A stretch of DNA of 57,652 nt from an uncultured Pelagibacteraceae bacterium (GTDB lineage: Bacteria; Pseudomonadota; Alphaproteobacteria; Pelagibacterales; Pelagibacteraceae), in NCBI GenBank assembly GCA_902619595.1, contig CACNFE010000008.1, positions 1-57,652 of the forward strand, read 5' to 3'. The position numbers and the translations under genes were made by a program. Each line of letters opens with the position of its first letter. The stretch's first letter is position 1. Below, piece by piece: positions 20,437-28,352 of the stretch. The notes under the pieces were generated by a model. The model saw nothing but the letters and a program-made list of their open reading frames with translations. It ran no database searches and had not been told where the DNA came from.

Positions 20437-21120
20437 ATGTCAGCTCATGTTTTTATAGCTGAAGATGAAGCATCAATTGTTAGTTTGTTAATGTATAATC
20501 TTGAAAAAGAAGGTTATAAAGTTAGTCATTCAGAAAATGGAGAAGATGCTCTTAAACAAATAAAATTAAAACACCCAGATTTAATATTAATGGATTGGAT
20601 GTTACCTGAATTATCTGGTGTTGAAATTTGTAAAAATTTAAAAAAAAATAATAAGTTTAATGATATTCCTATCATTATGTTAACTGCAAAAGGGGAGGAA
20701 GAGGACAAATTAAAAGCATTTGATACTGGTGCAGATGATTATGTGACTAAACCTTTTAGTCAAAAAGAATTGAATGCTCGAATTAAATCTTTATTGAGAA
20801 GATCTAAACCTCAATCATCATCAGATATTGTAGAATTTACTGATTTAAAAATAGACCGGATTACAAAAAGAGTTTATAGAAAAGATAAAGAAATTACTTT
20901 AGGCCCAACTGAATTTAAACTTTTAGATTTTTTTATCAAAAATCCTAAAAGAGTTTATTCACGAGAACAGCTTTTAAACAATGTATGGGGAGAGAATATA
21001 TACGTTGAGTCTAGAACAGTAGATGTCCATATTAGAAGATTAAGACAAGCTATAAATATTGAAAACGTAAAACCTTTAATTAGAACGGTTAGATCTGCAG
21101 GTTATTCTTTAGAGTCTTGA
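20437..21120 (+). CDS. phoB: Phosphate-regulon response regulator PhoB
   Basis: OmpR/PhoB-class response regulator, 227 residues. Receiver domain with acidic pocket EDE (9-11), phospho-acceptor Asp53 in LILMDWMLPE, Thr in MLTAKGEEED and Lys in VTKPFSQ. The winged-helix domain (about 130-227) has LGPTEFKLLDFF, YSREQLLNNVWG and the recognition helix SRTVDVHIRRLRQAI. It should bind the 11-bp-period boxes seen in this window. Its last 19 bases overlap the convergent sixA gene. Confidence 0.95.
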   Translation: MSAHVFIAEDEASIVSLLMYNLEKEGYKVSHSENGEDALKQIKLKHPDLILMDWMLPELSGVEICKNLKKNNKFNDIPIIMLTAKGEEEDKLKAFDTGADDYVTKPFSQKELNARIKSLLRRSKPQSSSDIVEFTDLKIDRITKRVYRKDKEITLGPTEFKLLDFFIKNPKRVYSREQLLNNVWGENIYVESRTVDVHIRRLRQAINIENVKPLIRTVRSAGYSLES

Positions 21121-21626
21121 AGATCTTTGGGTCTTATAAATTTTTTTAACATTCCTTTTTTTTCTATTTCGTCCCAACCTTTAATATCAAACTTAATTTT
21201 AGCGAATGCCGCTGTAGGAAATTTATAATTCATTAATTTGAAATTATTGGTTTCATGATTTTTGGTTAGATACCTTACTAAATTTTTAACTGCGGGTTCA
21301 TGATTTATTAATAAAATTGATTTGTAGTTACTCGATATTTTTTTAATTTTATTTATAATTGTAAATTCATCTGCTAAGTATAAACTCTTTGAATATTCTG
21401 TTGTTTTTGGCTCAGGAATTCCTTTTGACAAAATTTCAAAAGTACTTCGGGTTCTTTTAGCTGATGATATCAAAGCAAATTCAAATCTGTATTTTCTTTT
21501 AACAAAAAATTCACAAATTTTTTTTGCACTTTTTTTACCTCTTTTATTCAGCGGTCTCTCAAAATCATTAATATTCAAATCTTCCCAACTGGATTTTGCG
21601 TGTCTCATGACGTATAATTCAAACAT
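21102..21626 (-). CDS. sixA: SixA-like phosphohistidine phosphatase
   Basis: Histidine phosphatase (RHG clan), 174 residues. The catalytic motif is MRHAKSSW with His9 near the N-terminus; ISSAKRTRSTFEIL carries the conserved Arg and LINHEPAV the second His. Such proteins dephosphorylate phosphohistidine proteins. A longer frame to 21692 exists, but starting at ATG 21626 places the first strand and RHG motif at the N-terminus as in the family. It is wedged antisense between phoB (19-base overlap) and the ppk1 5' end, so its promoter must lie inside ppk1. Confidence 0.85.
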   Translation of the reverse strand: MFELYVMRHAKSSWEDLNINDFERPLNKRGKKSAKKICEFFVKRKYRFEFALISSAKRTRSTFEILSKGIPEPKTTEYSKSLYLADEFTIINKIKKISSNYKSILLINHEPAVKNLVRYLTKNHETNNFKLMNYKFPTAAFAKIKFDIKGWDEIEKKGMLKKFIRPKDLQDSKE

Positions 21627-21639
21627 AAATTCTAAATAC

Positions 21640-23796
21640 ATGACTGCTTTAAAAAAACAACAAAAAGAAGAACTTAAGAATAAATATATCAATAGAGAAC
21701 TTTCGTGGTTAAAATTTAATGATAGAGTACTTTATGAATCACAAAATATTGAAAATCCCTTATATGAAAGGGTAAAATTTTTATCAATTGCGGGTTCTAA
21801 TCTTGATGAATTTTTTATGGTTCGTGTAGCTGGTCTATATAGTCAAATAAAACAAGAAGTTGACTCATTAAGTTCTGATGGCTTGACACCTGATGAACAA
21901 ATGGATGAAGTAGTTCTTGAAACTAAGAATCTATTAAAAAAACAGAACAAAATTTTTATTCAACTGATTATGGAATTAAAAAAAAATAATATCAGTTTAG
22001 TAAAACCAGTTAATTTAAATACTAAGGATAAAAAAAAACTTCTAGAAATATTTATAGAAGAGATTTATCCTTTATTAACACCATCAGCTATTGATCCTGC
22101 CCACCCATTTCCGTTTATAATCAACCAGGGAAGAGCACTTGTAATGAAGCTAAGGAAGAAAAATAGAAAGAGGATTTTAAACTCGATAATTGTAATACCA
22201 AAAGCATTATCTAGATTTATTGAAATAGAATCTTCCAAAAATCATAAGAAGTTTGTTATTTTAGATGACGTAATAAGTTTTTTTGCTAATGAAATTTTTC
22301 CAGATCATGATTTAGAAAAGAAAATGATTTTTAGAGTAATAAGAGATAGCGATGTAGAGATTCAAGAGGAAGCAGAAGATTTAGTTAGATCTTTTGAATT
22401 GGCTTTAAAAAGACGTAGAACGGGTGATATTGTTCGTTTAGAGGTCCTTGAAAATAGTGATAATGAATTGATAAGATTTATTACAAATAAATTAGATATA
22501 AATCCTGACTATATTTATAATGTAGCTGGCCTTGTTGGAATTCAAGATATAGATCAAATATGTAAAGTAAAAAATCCAAAATTAAGATTCAAACATTTTA
22601 TACCTAGAGAAGTTGAAAGATTAAAAGAATATAATGATAATTTTTTTGAAACTATCAAAAAGAAAGATTTAGTTGTGCATCACCCTTTTGAAACATTTGA
22701 TGCTGTAATTGAATTTTTAAACCAAGCAGCAAATGACAAAAAAGTTATAGCTATTAAACAAACTTTATATAGAACAACTCTAGACTCACCTATTGTTAAA
22801 GCTTTAATAACAGCAGCAGAAAACGGAAAAACAGTTACCGCTTTAATTGAAATTAAAGCTAGATTTGATGAGGAGGCTAATATTCAACTATCAAGAAGTT
22901 TAGAAAAAGTAGGTGTTCAAATTGTTTATGGTTTTGCTAAATATAAAACTCATGCAAAATCATCATTAGTTTTAAGAAGAGAACAAGGAAAAATACAAAC
23001 TTATTTTCATTTAGGAACTGGTAATTATCATCCTGTAAATGCTAAAATTTATACTGATCTATCTTTATTTAGTTGTGATAAGAAAATGGCATCAGATGTT
23101 GAAAAGTTTTTCAATTATGTAACAGGATACGCAAAACCAAAAAATTTAAATAAAATTTCTATTTCGCCAATAAATATGAGGCAAACCTTAAATGAAAATA
23201 TTGATGCTGAAATTAAGAATTCTAAAAATGGTAAATTTGCAGCTATTTGGGCAAAAATGAATTCATTAGTAGATCCAGAAATTATTGATAAATTTTATGA
23301 AGCTTCGAATGCTGGTGTAAAAATTCATTTATTTGTAAGGGGTGTTTGTTGTTTAAGACCAGGAGTTAAAGATAGATCTGAAAACATAGTTGTAAAAAGT
23401 ATAATAGGAAGATTTTTAGAGCATTCTAGAATTTATTGTTTTAGTAACGGTACAAAAAAAATGCCTAATAGAAATGCAAAAGTATATATTTCTTCAGCTG
23501 ATTTAATGCCGAGAAATTTAAATAGAAGAGTAGAACTTCTAGTTCCAATTGAAAATGAAACTGTTCATGAACAGATTTTAGATCAAATAATGTTAGCAAA
23601 TTATCTTGATACTAATCAGAGTTGGGAACTTAAAGCTGATGGTAATTATAAAAAAATTAAATATAGTAAGTACGATTCCTTTTCAGCTCATGAATATTTT
23701 ATGAATAATCCGAGCTTATCTGGAAGAGGTAAAGCTAAACTAACTATGCAACCTAAAAAATTGCATCTAAAACTAATTAAAAGTGGAAGTAATTAA
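21640..23796 (+). CDS. ppk1: Polyphosphate kinase 1
   Basis: Makes inorganic polyphosphate from ATP. The family N-terminus INRELSWLKFNDRVLYES is present, then ISVAGSNLDEFFMVRVAG-like sequence, KQTLYRTTLDSPIV, the active-site block FHLGTGNYHPVNAKIYTDLS, and HSRIYCFSNG with a catalytic histidine. The start is ambiguous: ATG 21640 (718 residues) or in-frame ATG 21607 (729 residues); 21640 is closer to the conserved block. Downstream ppx overlaps by 14 bases. Placed at the end of the pho genes, so likely tuned to phosphate status. Confidence 0.93.
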   Translation: MTALKKQQKEELKNKYINRELSWLKFNDRVLYESQNIENPLYERVKFLSIAGSNLDEFFMVRVAGLYSQIKQEVDSLSSDGLTPDEQMDEVVLETKNLLKKQNKIFIQLIMELKKNNISLVKPVNLNTKDKKKLLEIFIEEIYPLLTPSAIDPAHPFPFIINQGRALVMKLRKKNRKRILNSIIVIPKALSRFIEIESSKNHKKFVILDDVISFFANEIFPDHDLEKKMIFRVIRDSDVEIQEEAEDLVRSFELALKRRRTGDIVRLEVLENSDNELIRFITNKLDINPDYIYNVAGLVGIQDIDQICKVKNPKLRFKHFIPREVERLKEYNDNFFETIKKKDLVVHHPFETFDAVIEFLNQAANDKKVIAIKQTLYRTTLDSPIVKALITAAENGKTVTALIEIKARFDEEANIQLSRSLEKVGVQIVYGFAKYKTHAKSSLVLRREQGKIQTYFHLGTGNYHPVNAKIYTDLSLFSCDKKMASDVEKFFNYVTGYAKPKNLNKISISPINMRQTLNENIDAEIKNSKNGKFAAIWAKMNSLVDPEIIDKFYEASNAGVKIHLFVRGVCCLRPGVKDRSENIVVKSIIGRFLEHSRIYCFSNGTKKMPNRNAKVYISSADLMPRNLNRRVELLVPIENETVHEQILDQIMLANYLDTNQSWELKADGNYKKIKYSKYDSFSAHEYFMNNPSLSGRGKAKLTMQPKKLHLKLIKSGSN

Positions 23797-25294
23797 TACA
23801 AAACAACAATCTGCTTCAAAATATTTAAAATTAGCCATTATTGATATTGGTTCAAATTCTATAAGAATGTTGATTTATGATGATTTTAGCTCAACAAGAG
23901 TCCCGTCATTTAATGAAAAAGCAGTATGTGAACTTGGAAAAAATTTAGACAAATCAAGAAAGCTTCATAAATCTGGATCAGAATATGCATTAAAAGTTTT
24001 AAAAAGATTTTCAGAAATTTTGAATGTATCAAAAATTACAAATTTGAAAATAATTGCGACTGCTGTTTTGCGAGAGGCTACAGATGCAAAACAATTTATC
24101 AGCGAAGTAGAAACTCTTTTTAAAACAAAAATTAATATTCTGAGTGGTGAAGAAGAAGCAAATTGTTCTGCAGAAGGTGTAAAAATTGGTTTTGATAATG
24201 TTGATGGATTAGTAGCAGATCTTGGTGGTGGAAGTTTAGAATTAGCTAGAGTTGAAAATAATGTTGTTACGAACAAAACTTCTTTACCAATTGGTGTTCT
24301 TAGATTAATAAATAATCCAATTGTTAAAAAAAGAAATTTACCTAAGTATGTAAAGAAATTATTAAGAGAGGAAAAATGGTTATCTAAAAAAAAATTTAAT
24401 AATTTATATCTAGTGGGAGGAACATGGAGATCTTTATTTAAACTACATCTTTTCCAAAACAACCATCCTGTTCATATTATTCATCAATATTCTGTAAATA
24501 GATCTATATTGACAAAATTTGTTGAAAAAATTTCAAACTTTAACAAATCAAAACTTAAAACTGTGGAATATATTTCAAAATCTAGAACACAATATTTACC
24601 GTATAGTTCTATTATTTTAAATGAGATAATGACTATAACAAATCCAAAAAAAATATTATGTTCAATAAGTGGTTTGAGGGAAGGTTCTTTATCAATTGAT
24701 CATTTAAAAAATACAAAAGAGACAGAAATTTTTAATAAATCAATTGAATATATTGCATTAAAAAGGGGGGATTTAGGATCTACCTACCAAAAATATTTTA
24801 AATTTATACTACCTGTATTTGATGGTAATGAGCACTATAACAAAAAATTATTATATCTAGCTTGTGTTTTAAGTCATATGGATTGGGGTCTTGGTGCTTT
24901 TCAAAAAGCAGAACTAGTGTTTCAAGAAACCCTTAATACGCCTTTGCTAAGACTTACACATAAAGAAAGGATACAACTAGCTCTCTCTTGTTATTGGAGA
25001 TACTGTAGTATTAAATACAATCCAAAATTTGAATATCTTACTTTTTTAAATAATAACGAAATATTTTCAAGTAAACAAGTTGGTGCTGCTTTGAGATTCT
25101 CACAATCTTTAACATCTATATCGACAATTTTTCTTGAGGAATTTAAATTGTATAAAAGAGGTAATTCAATTTTTCTAAAAATTCCATCTCAACATCAAGA
25201 AATTATTTCCAAACAGGTAACAAAAAGATTTAAGGCTCTTGCTAGAGAATTATTTTTAGAACCAAGAGTTATTTATTCAAATAATTCAAAATGA
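23783..25294 (+). CDS. ppx: Exopolyphosphatase (Ppx/GppA family)
   Basis: Hydrolyses polyphosphate or ppGpp-related pppGpp; 503 residues. ASKHA-fold phosphate loops are visible: IIDIGSNSIRMLIYDD near residue 20, SGEEEANCSAEGV, and LVADLGGGSLELARV. The C-terminal third is the Ppx HD-like domain. It begins with GTG 23783 inside the ppk1 3' end (14-base overlap), the usual ppk-ppx coupling. The GppA role cannot be excluded. Confidence 0.9.
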   Translation: MEVINTKQQSASKYLKLAIIDIGSNSIRMLIYDDFSSTRVPSFNEKAVCELGKNLDKSRKLHKSGSEYALKVLKRFSEILNVSKITNLKIIATAVLREATDAKQFISEVETLFKTKINILSGEEEANCSAEGVKIGFDNVDGLVADLGGGSLELARVENNVVTNKTSLPIGVLRLINNPIVKKRNLPKYVKKLLREEKWLSKKKFNNLYLVGGTWRSLFKLHLFQNNHPVHIIHQYSVNRSILTKFVEKISNFNKSKLKTVEYISKSRTQYLPYSSIILNEIMTITNPKKILCSISGLREGSLSIDHLKNTKETEIFNKSIEYIALKRGDLGSTYQKYFKFILPVFDGNEHYNKKLLYLACVLSHMDWGLGAFQKAELVFQETLNTPLLRLTHKERIQLALSCYWRYCSIKYNPKFEYLTFLNNNEIFSSKQVGAALRFSQSLTSISTIFLEEFKLYKRGNSIFLKIPSQHQEIISKQVTKRFKALARELFLEPRVIYSNNSK

Positions 25295-25310
25295 ATTTAT
25301 ATTAATCAAA

Positions 25311-25339
25311 TTGTAATAATAGGTAAATATTTTTGTAAC
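25311..25339 (+). promoter_or_regulatory. Three-unit Pho box with no protein gene behind it
   Basis: TTGTAAT (25311-25317), GGTAAAT (25322-25328) and TTGTAAC (25333-25339) are direct heptamers at exact 11-bp steps, as before pstS. Orientation is plus. A TATCTT at 25345 could serve as -10. No convincing plus-strand protein gene follows; the next gene on this strand starts at 28461. Confidence 0.65.
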
Positions 25340-25349
25340 AAAAATATCT

Positions 25350-25473
25350 TAAAGTTTATCTACAAAATTATTCTTTAATTTATATTTATTCTTCCTCTAA
25401 AGATTTAATTTTGTTAACTTCCTTCTTTCTTCCTTGTCTTTGTCGATGGGGAAGAAAGACCCCATAGAAGTTG
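25350..25473 (+). ncRNA. Candidate Pho-controlled small RNA with two alternative hairpins
   Basis: Seen: a pyrimidine-rich segment 25416-25445 followed by a purine-rich one. Outer stem AACTTC (25416-25421) pairs with GAAGTT (25467-25472). Inside, TCTTTCTTCC (25424-25433) pairs perfectly with GGAAGAAAGA (25450-25459); alternatively ATGGGG (25446-25451) pairs with CCCCAT (25460-25465). The two inner hairpins exclude each other. No coding frame of note. Inference: a small RNA from the Pho box at 25311. The same fold is possible in the minus strand, where it would be the 3' end of the basic-protein gene. Boundaries are guesses. Confidence 0.35.
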
Positions 25474-25683
25474 TTAATTGTTTAAAGATGCAGTGCTTTC
25501 ACTAGCTTGTTTTTTTGCCATTTTTCTTGCTTTTTTTTCTGCAACCTTTTTTTCTAAATCAGCAATTTTAACATTAATATTAGATAGTTTTTTTTCTTTA
25601 GCAGTTATTTTATTTTTCAATCCATCTATTGTTTTTAAAATCTTCAGTCTTTTCTTTTCTCTTTTTTTCAATTTTTTTTTCAT
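25474..25683 (-). CDS. Small lysine-rich coiled-coil protein, unknown function
   Basis: Not recognised. 69 residues, very basic (KKKLKKREKKRLK at the N-terminus) with a heptad-like coiled coil about residues 18-55 (DGLKNKITAKEKKLSNINVK), ending in a polar ASESTASLNN tail. Start chosen at ATG 25683, directly behind a GGGGGGTG Shine-Dalgarno; an in-frame ATG at 25695 would include that site. The antisense strand also has an open frame (25478-25708) coding a Phe-rich peptide, which is the expected mirror of lysine codons. Could bind nucleic acid; purely by composition. Confidence 0.55.
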   Translation of the reverse strand: MKKKLKKREKKRLKILKTIDGLKNKITAKEKKLSNINVKIADLEKKVAEKKARKMAKKQASESTASLNN

Positions 25684-25763
25684 TACACCCCCCAAAAATT
25701 TAATTTAGATTATTTAACCATAAAATTCATAAATCTAAAAGTTATTTTAATACAACTTTAAGT

Positions 25764-26255
25764 TTAAAAATTTTTATGATTTCTGATTAAATATAAAAAC
25801 ATTGCTATATGAGAACTATTATTAAACTTTTGTTTTAATATTAATTTAAATATATCGTTTTGACTTAACAGATGAACTTTAATACCTTTTTCTGGCTTTG
25901 AAATTTTAATCAATTTTTTTGTATAATAACCAGTAATTTTAGTAGTTAATCGTCCAGGCTCAGTATAAAATGTTATCATTTTAATCAATTTTGATCTTGA
26001 TTTGTATCCTGTTTCTTCTGTTAATTCCTTTTGAGCTGATCGCAAGGTTGTTTCATTTTTTTCTACTATACCGGAAGGAAACTCATAATTAATTTTATTA
26101 ATCGGAACTCTTTTTTGAGAAACTAATATATATTTATTTTTTATCTTTGCAATTACTAATGAAAGATTAGAAGTTTTAAAATAATGATAAAATTCTTTTT
26201 TCTTAAATTTTTTGTTAATTAAACTTATTTGATTGGTAAGCTTTAAGTCTTTCAA
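25764..26255 (-). CDS. NUDIX hydrolase
   Basis: Hydrolase of nucleoside diphosphates linked to another moiety, 163 residues. The NUDIX box is at about residues 62-84: GIVEKNE, seven residues, then KELTEETGY; Lys replaces the usual Arg before the EL. PSGIVEKNE resembles the ADP-ribose pyrophosphatase (NudF) subgroup. Last gene of the minus-strand arsenate operon: its start overlaps the aquaporin stop by four bases. Substrate unknown. Confidence 0.82.
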   Translation of the reverse strand: MKDLKLTNQISLINKKFKKKEFYHYFKTSNLSLVIAKIKNKYILVSQKRVPINKINYEFPSGIVEKNETTLRSAQKELTEETGYKSRSKLIKMITFYTEPGRLTTKITGYYTKKLIKISKPEKGIKVHLLSQNDIFKLILKQKFNNSSHIAMFLYLIRNHKNF

Positions 26256-26911
26256 TTTTTCTCTAAAAATAACTTTTTAACAATAAATACAGCAATTAAC
26301 ATTCCGATAAGCTCAGCCAAGATATAATAAGGAGTGTTTAAATAACTAATACCTGTAAAAGACTCTGTAAATGTTCTAGCAATTGCAACAGCTGGATTTG
26401 CAAAAGAAGTCGAAGAAGTAAACCAATAACCGGCAGTAATATAAAGACCAACACTAGCAGCAACAGCAATTTTACCTGAACTCATTGAACCAAAAATTAT
26501 CACTATAAGTCCTAATGTAGCTATTGTCTCCGAGGTTAAAATATAAATTCCATCTCTTGACTTAGTAGATAATTCATAAATTTCATTTTCAAAAAAGAAA
26601 TTGGCTAAACCAACACCAATCAAGCAACCAATCAATTGAGCAATGATATAGTAGGGTAACAGTTTCTTTTTTAATTTACCTGTTATCGTCATGGCGATAC
26701 TTACAAATGGATTAAAATGAGCTCCTGATACATCAGCAAATACTGTAATAAGCACAAATAAACCTGCTCCTGTAGCTATTGTGTTAGCAATCAACATCAC
26801 AGCAACGTCATTAGTTAAGTTTTCAGCCATTAAACCTGAGCCAACAATAATCATTACTAAAAAACAACTGCCTAACAGTTCAGCAAGAAAATAACGATTT
26901 TTATTTTTCAT
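26252..26911 (-). CDS. aqpS: Aquaporin-family channel, likely arsenite exit channel (AqpS-like)
   Basis: Major intrinsic protein, 219 residues, six hydrophobic spans. The two pore motifs are HFNPFVSIA (first NPA box changed to NPF) and FANPAVAIARTFT (second, with the pore Arg). Adjacent and overlapping with an arsenate reductase, as in Sinorhizobium meliloti where AqpS lets arsenite leave the cell after ArsC. No ArsB or Acr3 pump is nearby. It could instead pass water or glycerol; the operon partner favours arsenite. Confidence 0.85.
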   Translation of the reverse strand: MKNKNRYFLAELLGSCFLVMIIVGSGLMAENLTNDVAVMLIANTIATGAGLFVLITVFADVSGAHFNPFVSIAMTITGKLKKKLLPYYIIAQLIGCLIGVGLANFFFENEIYELSTKSRDGIYILTSETIATLGLIVIIFGSMSSGKIAVAASVGLYITAGYWFTSSTSFANPAVAIARTFTESFTGISYLNTPYYILAELIGMLIAVFIVKKLFLEKN

Positions 26912-27332
26912 TTATAAGTTCCTTTATTCTTTTATGAATATTATTGTAAACTTTTTCTATTATTTCATCTTTTTTATTTAAGTCATTTGTTTCATTAAGT
27001 ATTTTAACAGGATCCTCTATATCCCAATGAATTATCTTATCTTTATTTGGCCAAATAGGGCAGACTTCGCTATTGGCGTTATTACAAACTGTAATTACGT
27101 AATCCATTTTAAATTGACTATTTATAAATTCATTAAAATTTTTAGATTTATAATTTGAAAGATCATAATGTTTTGATAATAAATAATTCTTCACATCTTC
27201 GTTAATTTTTCCTGTTGGATTACTCCCAGCACTAAAACCTTTATACAAATCGTCATACTCATTATTTATAATACTTTCAGCAATAATACTTCTTGCTGAA
27301 TTACCTGTGCATACAAACAATATATTCTTCAT
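26901..27332 (-). CDS. arsC: Arsenate reductase, low-molecular-weight phosphatase type
   Basis: Reduces arsenate to arsenite; 143 residues. P-loop CTGNSARS with Cys8 and Arg14 near the N-terminus, the general-acid Asp in DIEDPVK, and a second cysteine in VCNNANSEVCPIWP that suits the thiol relay of this class. VITVCNNA is typical of ArsC rather than of protein tyrosine phosphatases. It overlaps the aqpS start by 11 bases and follows the small membrane protein by one base. A Pho box lies before the operon. Confidence 0.88.
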   Translation of the reverse strand: MKNILFVCTGNSARSIIAESIINNEYDDLYKGFSAGSNPTGKINEDVKNYLLSKHYDLSNYKSKNFNEFINSQFKMDYVITVCNNANSEVCPIWPNKDKIIHWDIEDPVKILNETNDLNKKDEIIEKVYNNIHKRIKELINEK

Positions 27333-27554
27333 TTAAAAAATAACTTTATAAATACCAATTACAAACAATGGAATTTGTAATCCAAAGTTTGTTAAGATTG
27401 CTTTATCTTTGCTCATAAATCCTGCAATAGTCCATCCAACAACTCCCAATCCATGAAAATATATATTTAATGGATATATATTTAAATTTGTAAGAAATAT
27501 TCCCACTAAAACAAGAAACGTACTGATCCACTTTAGATATTTTTTTATAAACAT
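27333..27554 (-). CDS. Small membrane protein, first gene of the arsenate operon
   Basis: Not assigned to a named family. 73 residues, with hydrophobic stretches about 8-22, 30-45 and 55-72, suggesting two or three membrane helices; charged residues (KK near the N-terminus, SKDK at about 48) lie between them. AAAGGA precedes ATG 27554. It is the promoter-proximal gene before arsC, with a single base between them, so it is clearly co-expressed. A role in the membrane during phosphate stress or arsenite exit is possible but only from position. Confidence 0.75.
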   Translation of the reverse strand: MFIKKYLKWISTFLVLVGIFLTNLNIYPLNIYFHGLGVVGWTIAGFMSKDKAILTNFGLQIPLFVIGIYKVIF

Positions 27555-27576
27555 AAAATTTCCTTTCGTTATTATT

Positions 27577-27605
27577 ATGTCAGCTATGTTAAGAATTTAT
27601 TACAG
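27577..27605 (-). promoter_or_regulatory. Three-unit Pho box before the arsenate operon
   Basis: Reading the minus strand: CTGTAAT (27605-27599), TCTTAAC (27594-27588) and CTGACAT (27583-27577), each 11 bp apart. The first and third units are near-perfect PhoB half sites. A CATAAT at 27579-27574 could be the -10, giving a very short leader to the ATG at 27554. Strongest match to the classical CTGTCAT consensus in the window. Confidence 0.75.
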
Positions 27606-27623
27606 TTTAAATGAAAAATAATC

Positions 27624-28352
27624 TTATTTATTGTCTTCCCAATCAAATCGTGGAAATGAGTCAAAAATTTTAAAGATACCATCCGACCATTGATCACAGA
27701 CCTTAGAATATTCAACATCAGTAATATTTAAGCATTTTTGTGAGGCAATTTTATATTCGTCTTTTTTATAGACAGCAAAATCAATGGGTGGGCCAACCGT
27801 TAAATCACTTTTTAATGTTGAGTCCATTGAAATCAAAGCACAACGTGATGCATCACCAATAGATACTGTAGGTTTAATAACTCTATCTAAAATAGGTTTA
27901 CCGTATTTTACTTCACCAATAACCAAGTAAGGTTTGCTATCAGCTGGTTTAATATAATTCCCCTGAGTATAAACTAAGTATAATTCTAAAGGCTGACCTT
28001 TAATTTGACCACCAACCAAAAATGATGAACCTAATAAAACAGTGTCTGTGTTTATGCCCTTTGGGGCTGAATGTTTAATGTTTAATGATCCAATATAGGA
28101 TGCAATTTGATCAAAATCTTTACATGTGTTTAAATTTATTACGTTGTCAACTTTAAGATCTTTTTCAATAGATTTATAAACAGCTTGTGATGTTCCTAAA
28201 TTTCCAGATGTAACTATAATTACACTTCTATCACCAACATCATGTACATACATTTTTGAATATATATTAACATTATCTAATCCAGCATTAGTTCTAGAAT
28301 CTGACGCGAAAACAATTCCGTCCTGAGCTTTAATTCCTACACAATAAGTCAT
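27624..28352 (-). CDS. Anbu-type proteasome-like peptidase
   Basis: Ntn-hydrolase related to HslV and the proteasome beta subunit, 242 residues. MTYCVGIKAQDGIVFASDSRTNAG at the start is the Anbu signature: Thr2 becomes the catalytic N-terminal nucleophile once Met is removed, and ASDSRTNAG carries the conserved Asp. Anbu forms a self-compartmentalised helical ring and lacks a known ATPase partner. Divergent from a circularly permuted ATP-grasp gene of the family it is normally linked with. Substrate is unknown in all organisms I know of. Confidence 0.88.
   Translation of the reverse strand: MTYCVGIKAQDGIVFASDSRTNAGLDNVNIYSKMYVHDVGDRSVIIVTSGNLGTSQAVYKSIEKDLKVDNVINLNTCKDFDQIASYIGSLNIKHSAPKGINTDTVLLGSSFLVGGQIKGQPLELYLVYTQGNYIKPADSKPYLVIGEVKYGKPILDRVIKPTVSIGDASRCALISMDSTLKSDLTVGPPIDFAVYKKDEYKIASQKCLNITDVEYSKVCDQWSDGIFKIFDSFPRFDWEDNK

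Noticed and set aside
25424-25465. SAM-V-type or other H-type pseudoknot riboswitch
   Set aside because: The two stems leave no loop bases between 25451/25452 and 25459/25460, so the pseudoknot is not feasible, and no methionine or SAM gene follows. Reported instead as a two-state hairpin.
25478-25708. 76-residue Phe-rich hydrophobic frame on the plus strand
   Set aside because: It is the exact antisense of a lysine-rich gene, where AAA codons mirror as TTT (Phe); no ribosome site. Kept in mind only because a Pho box lies upstream.
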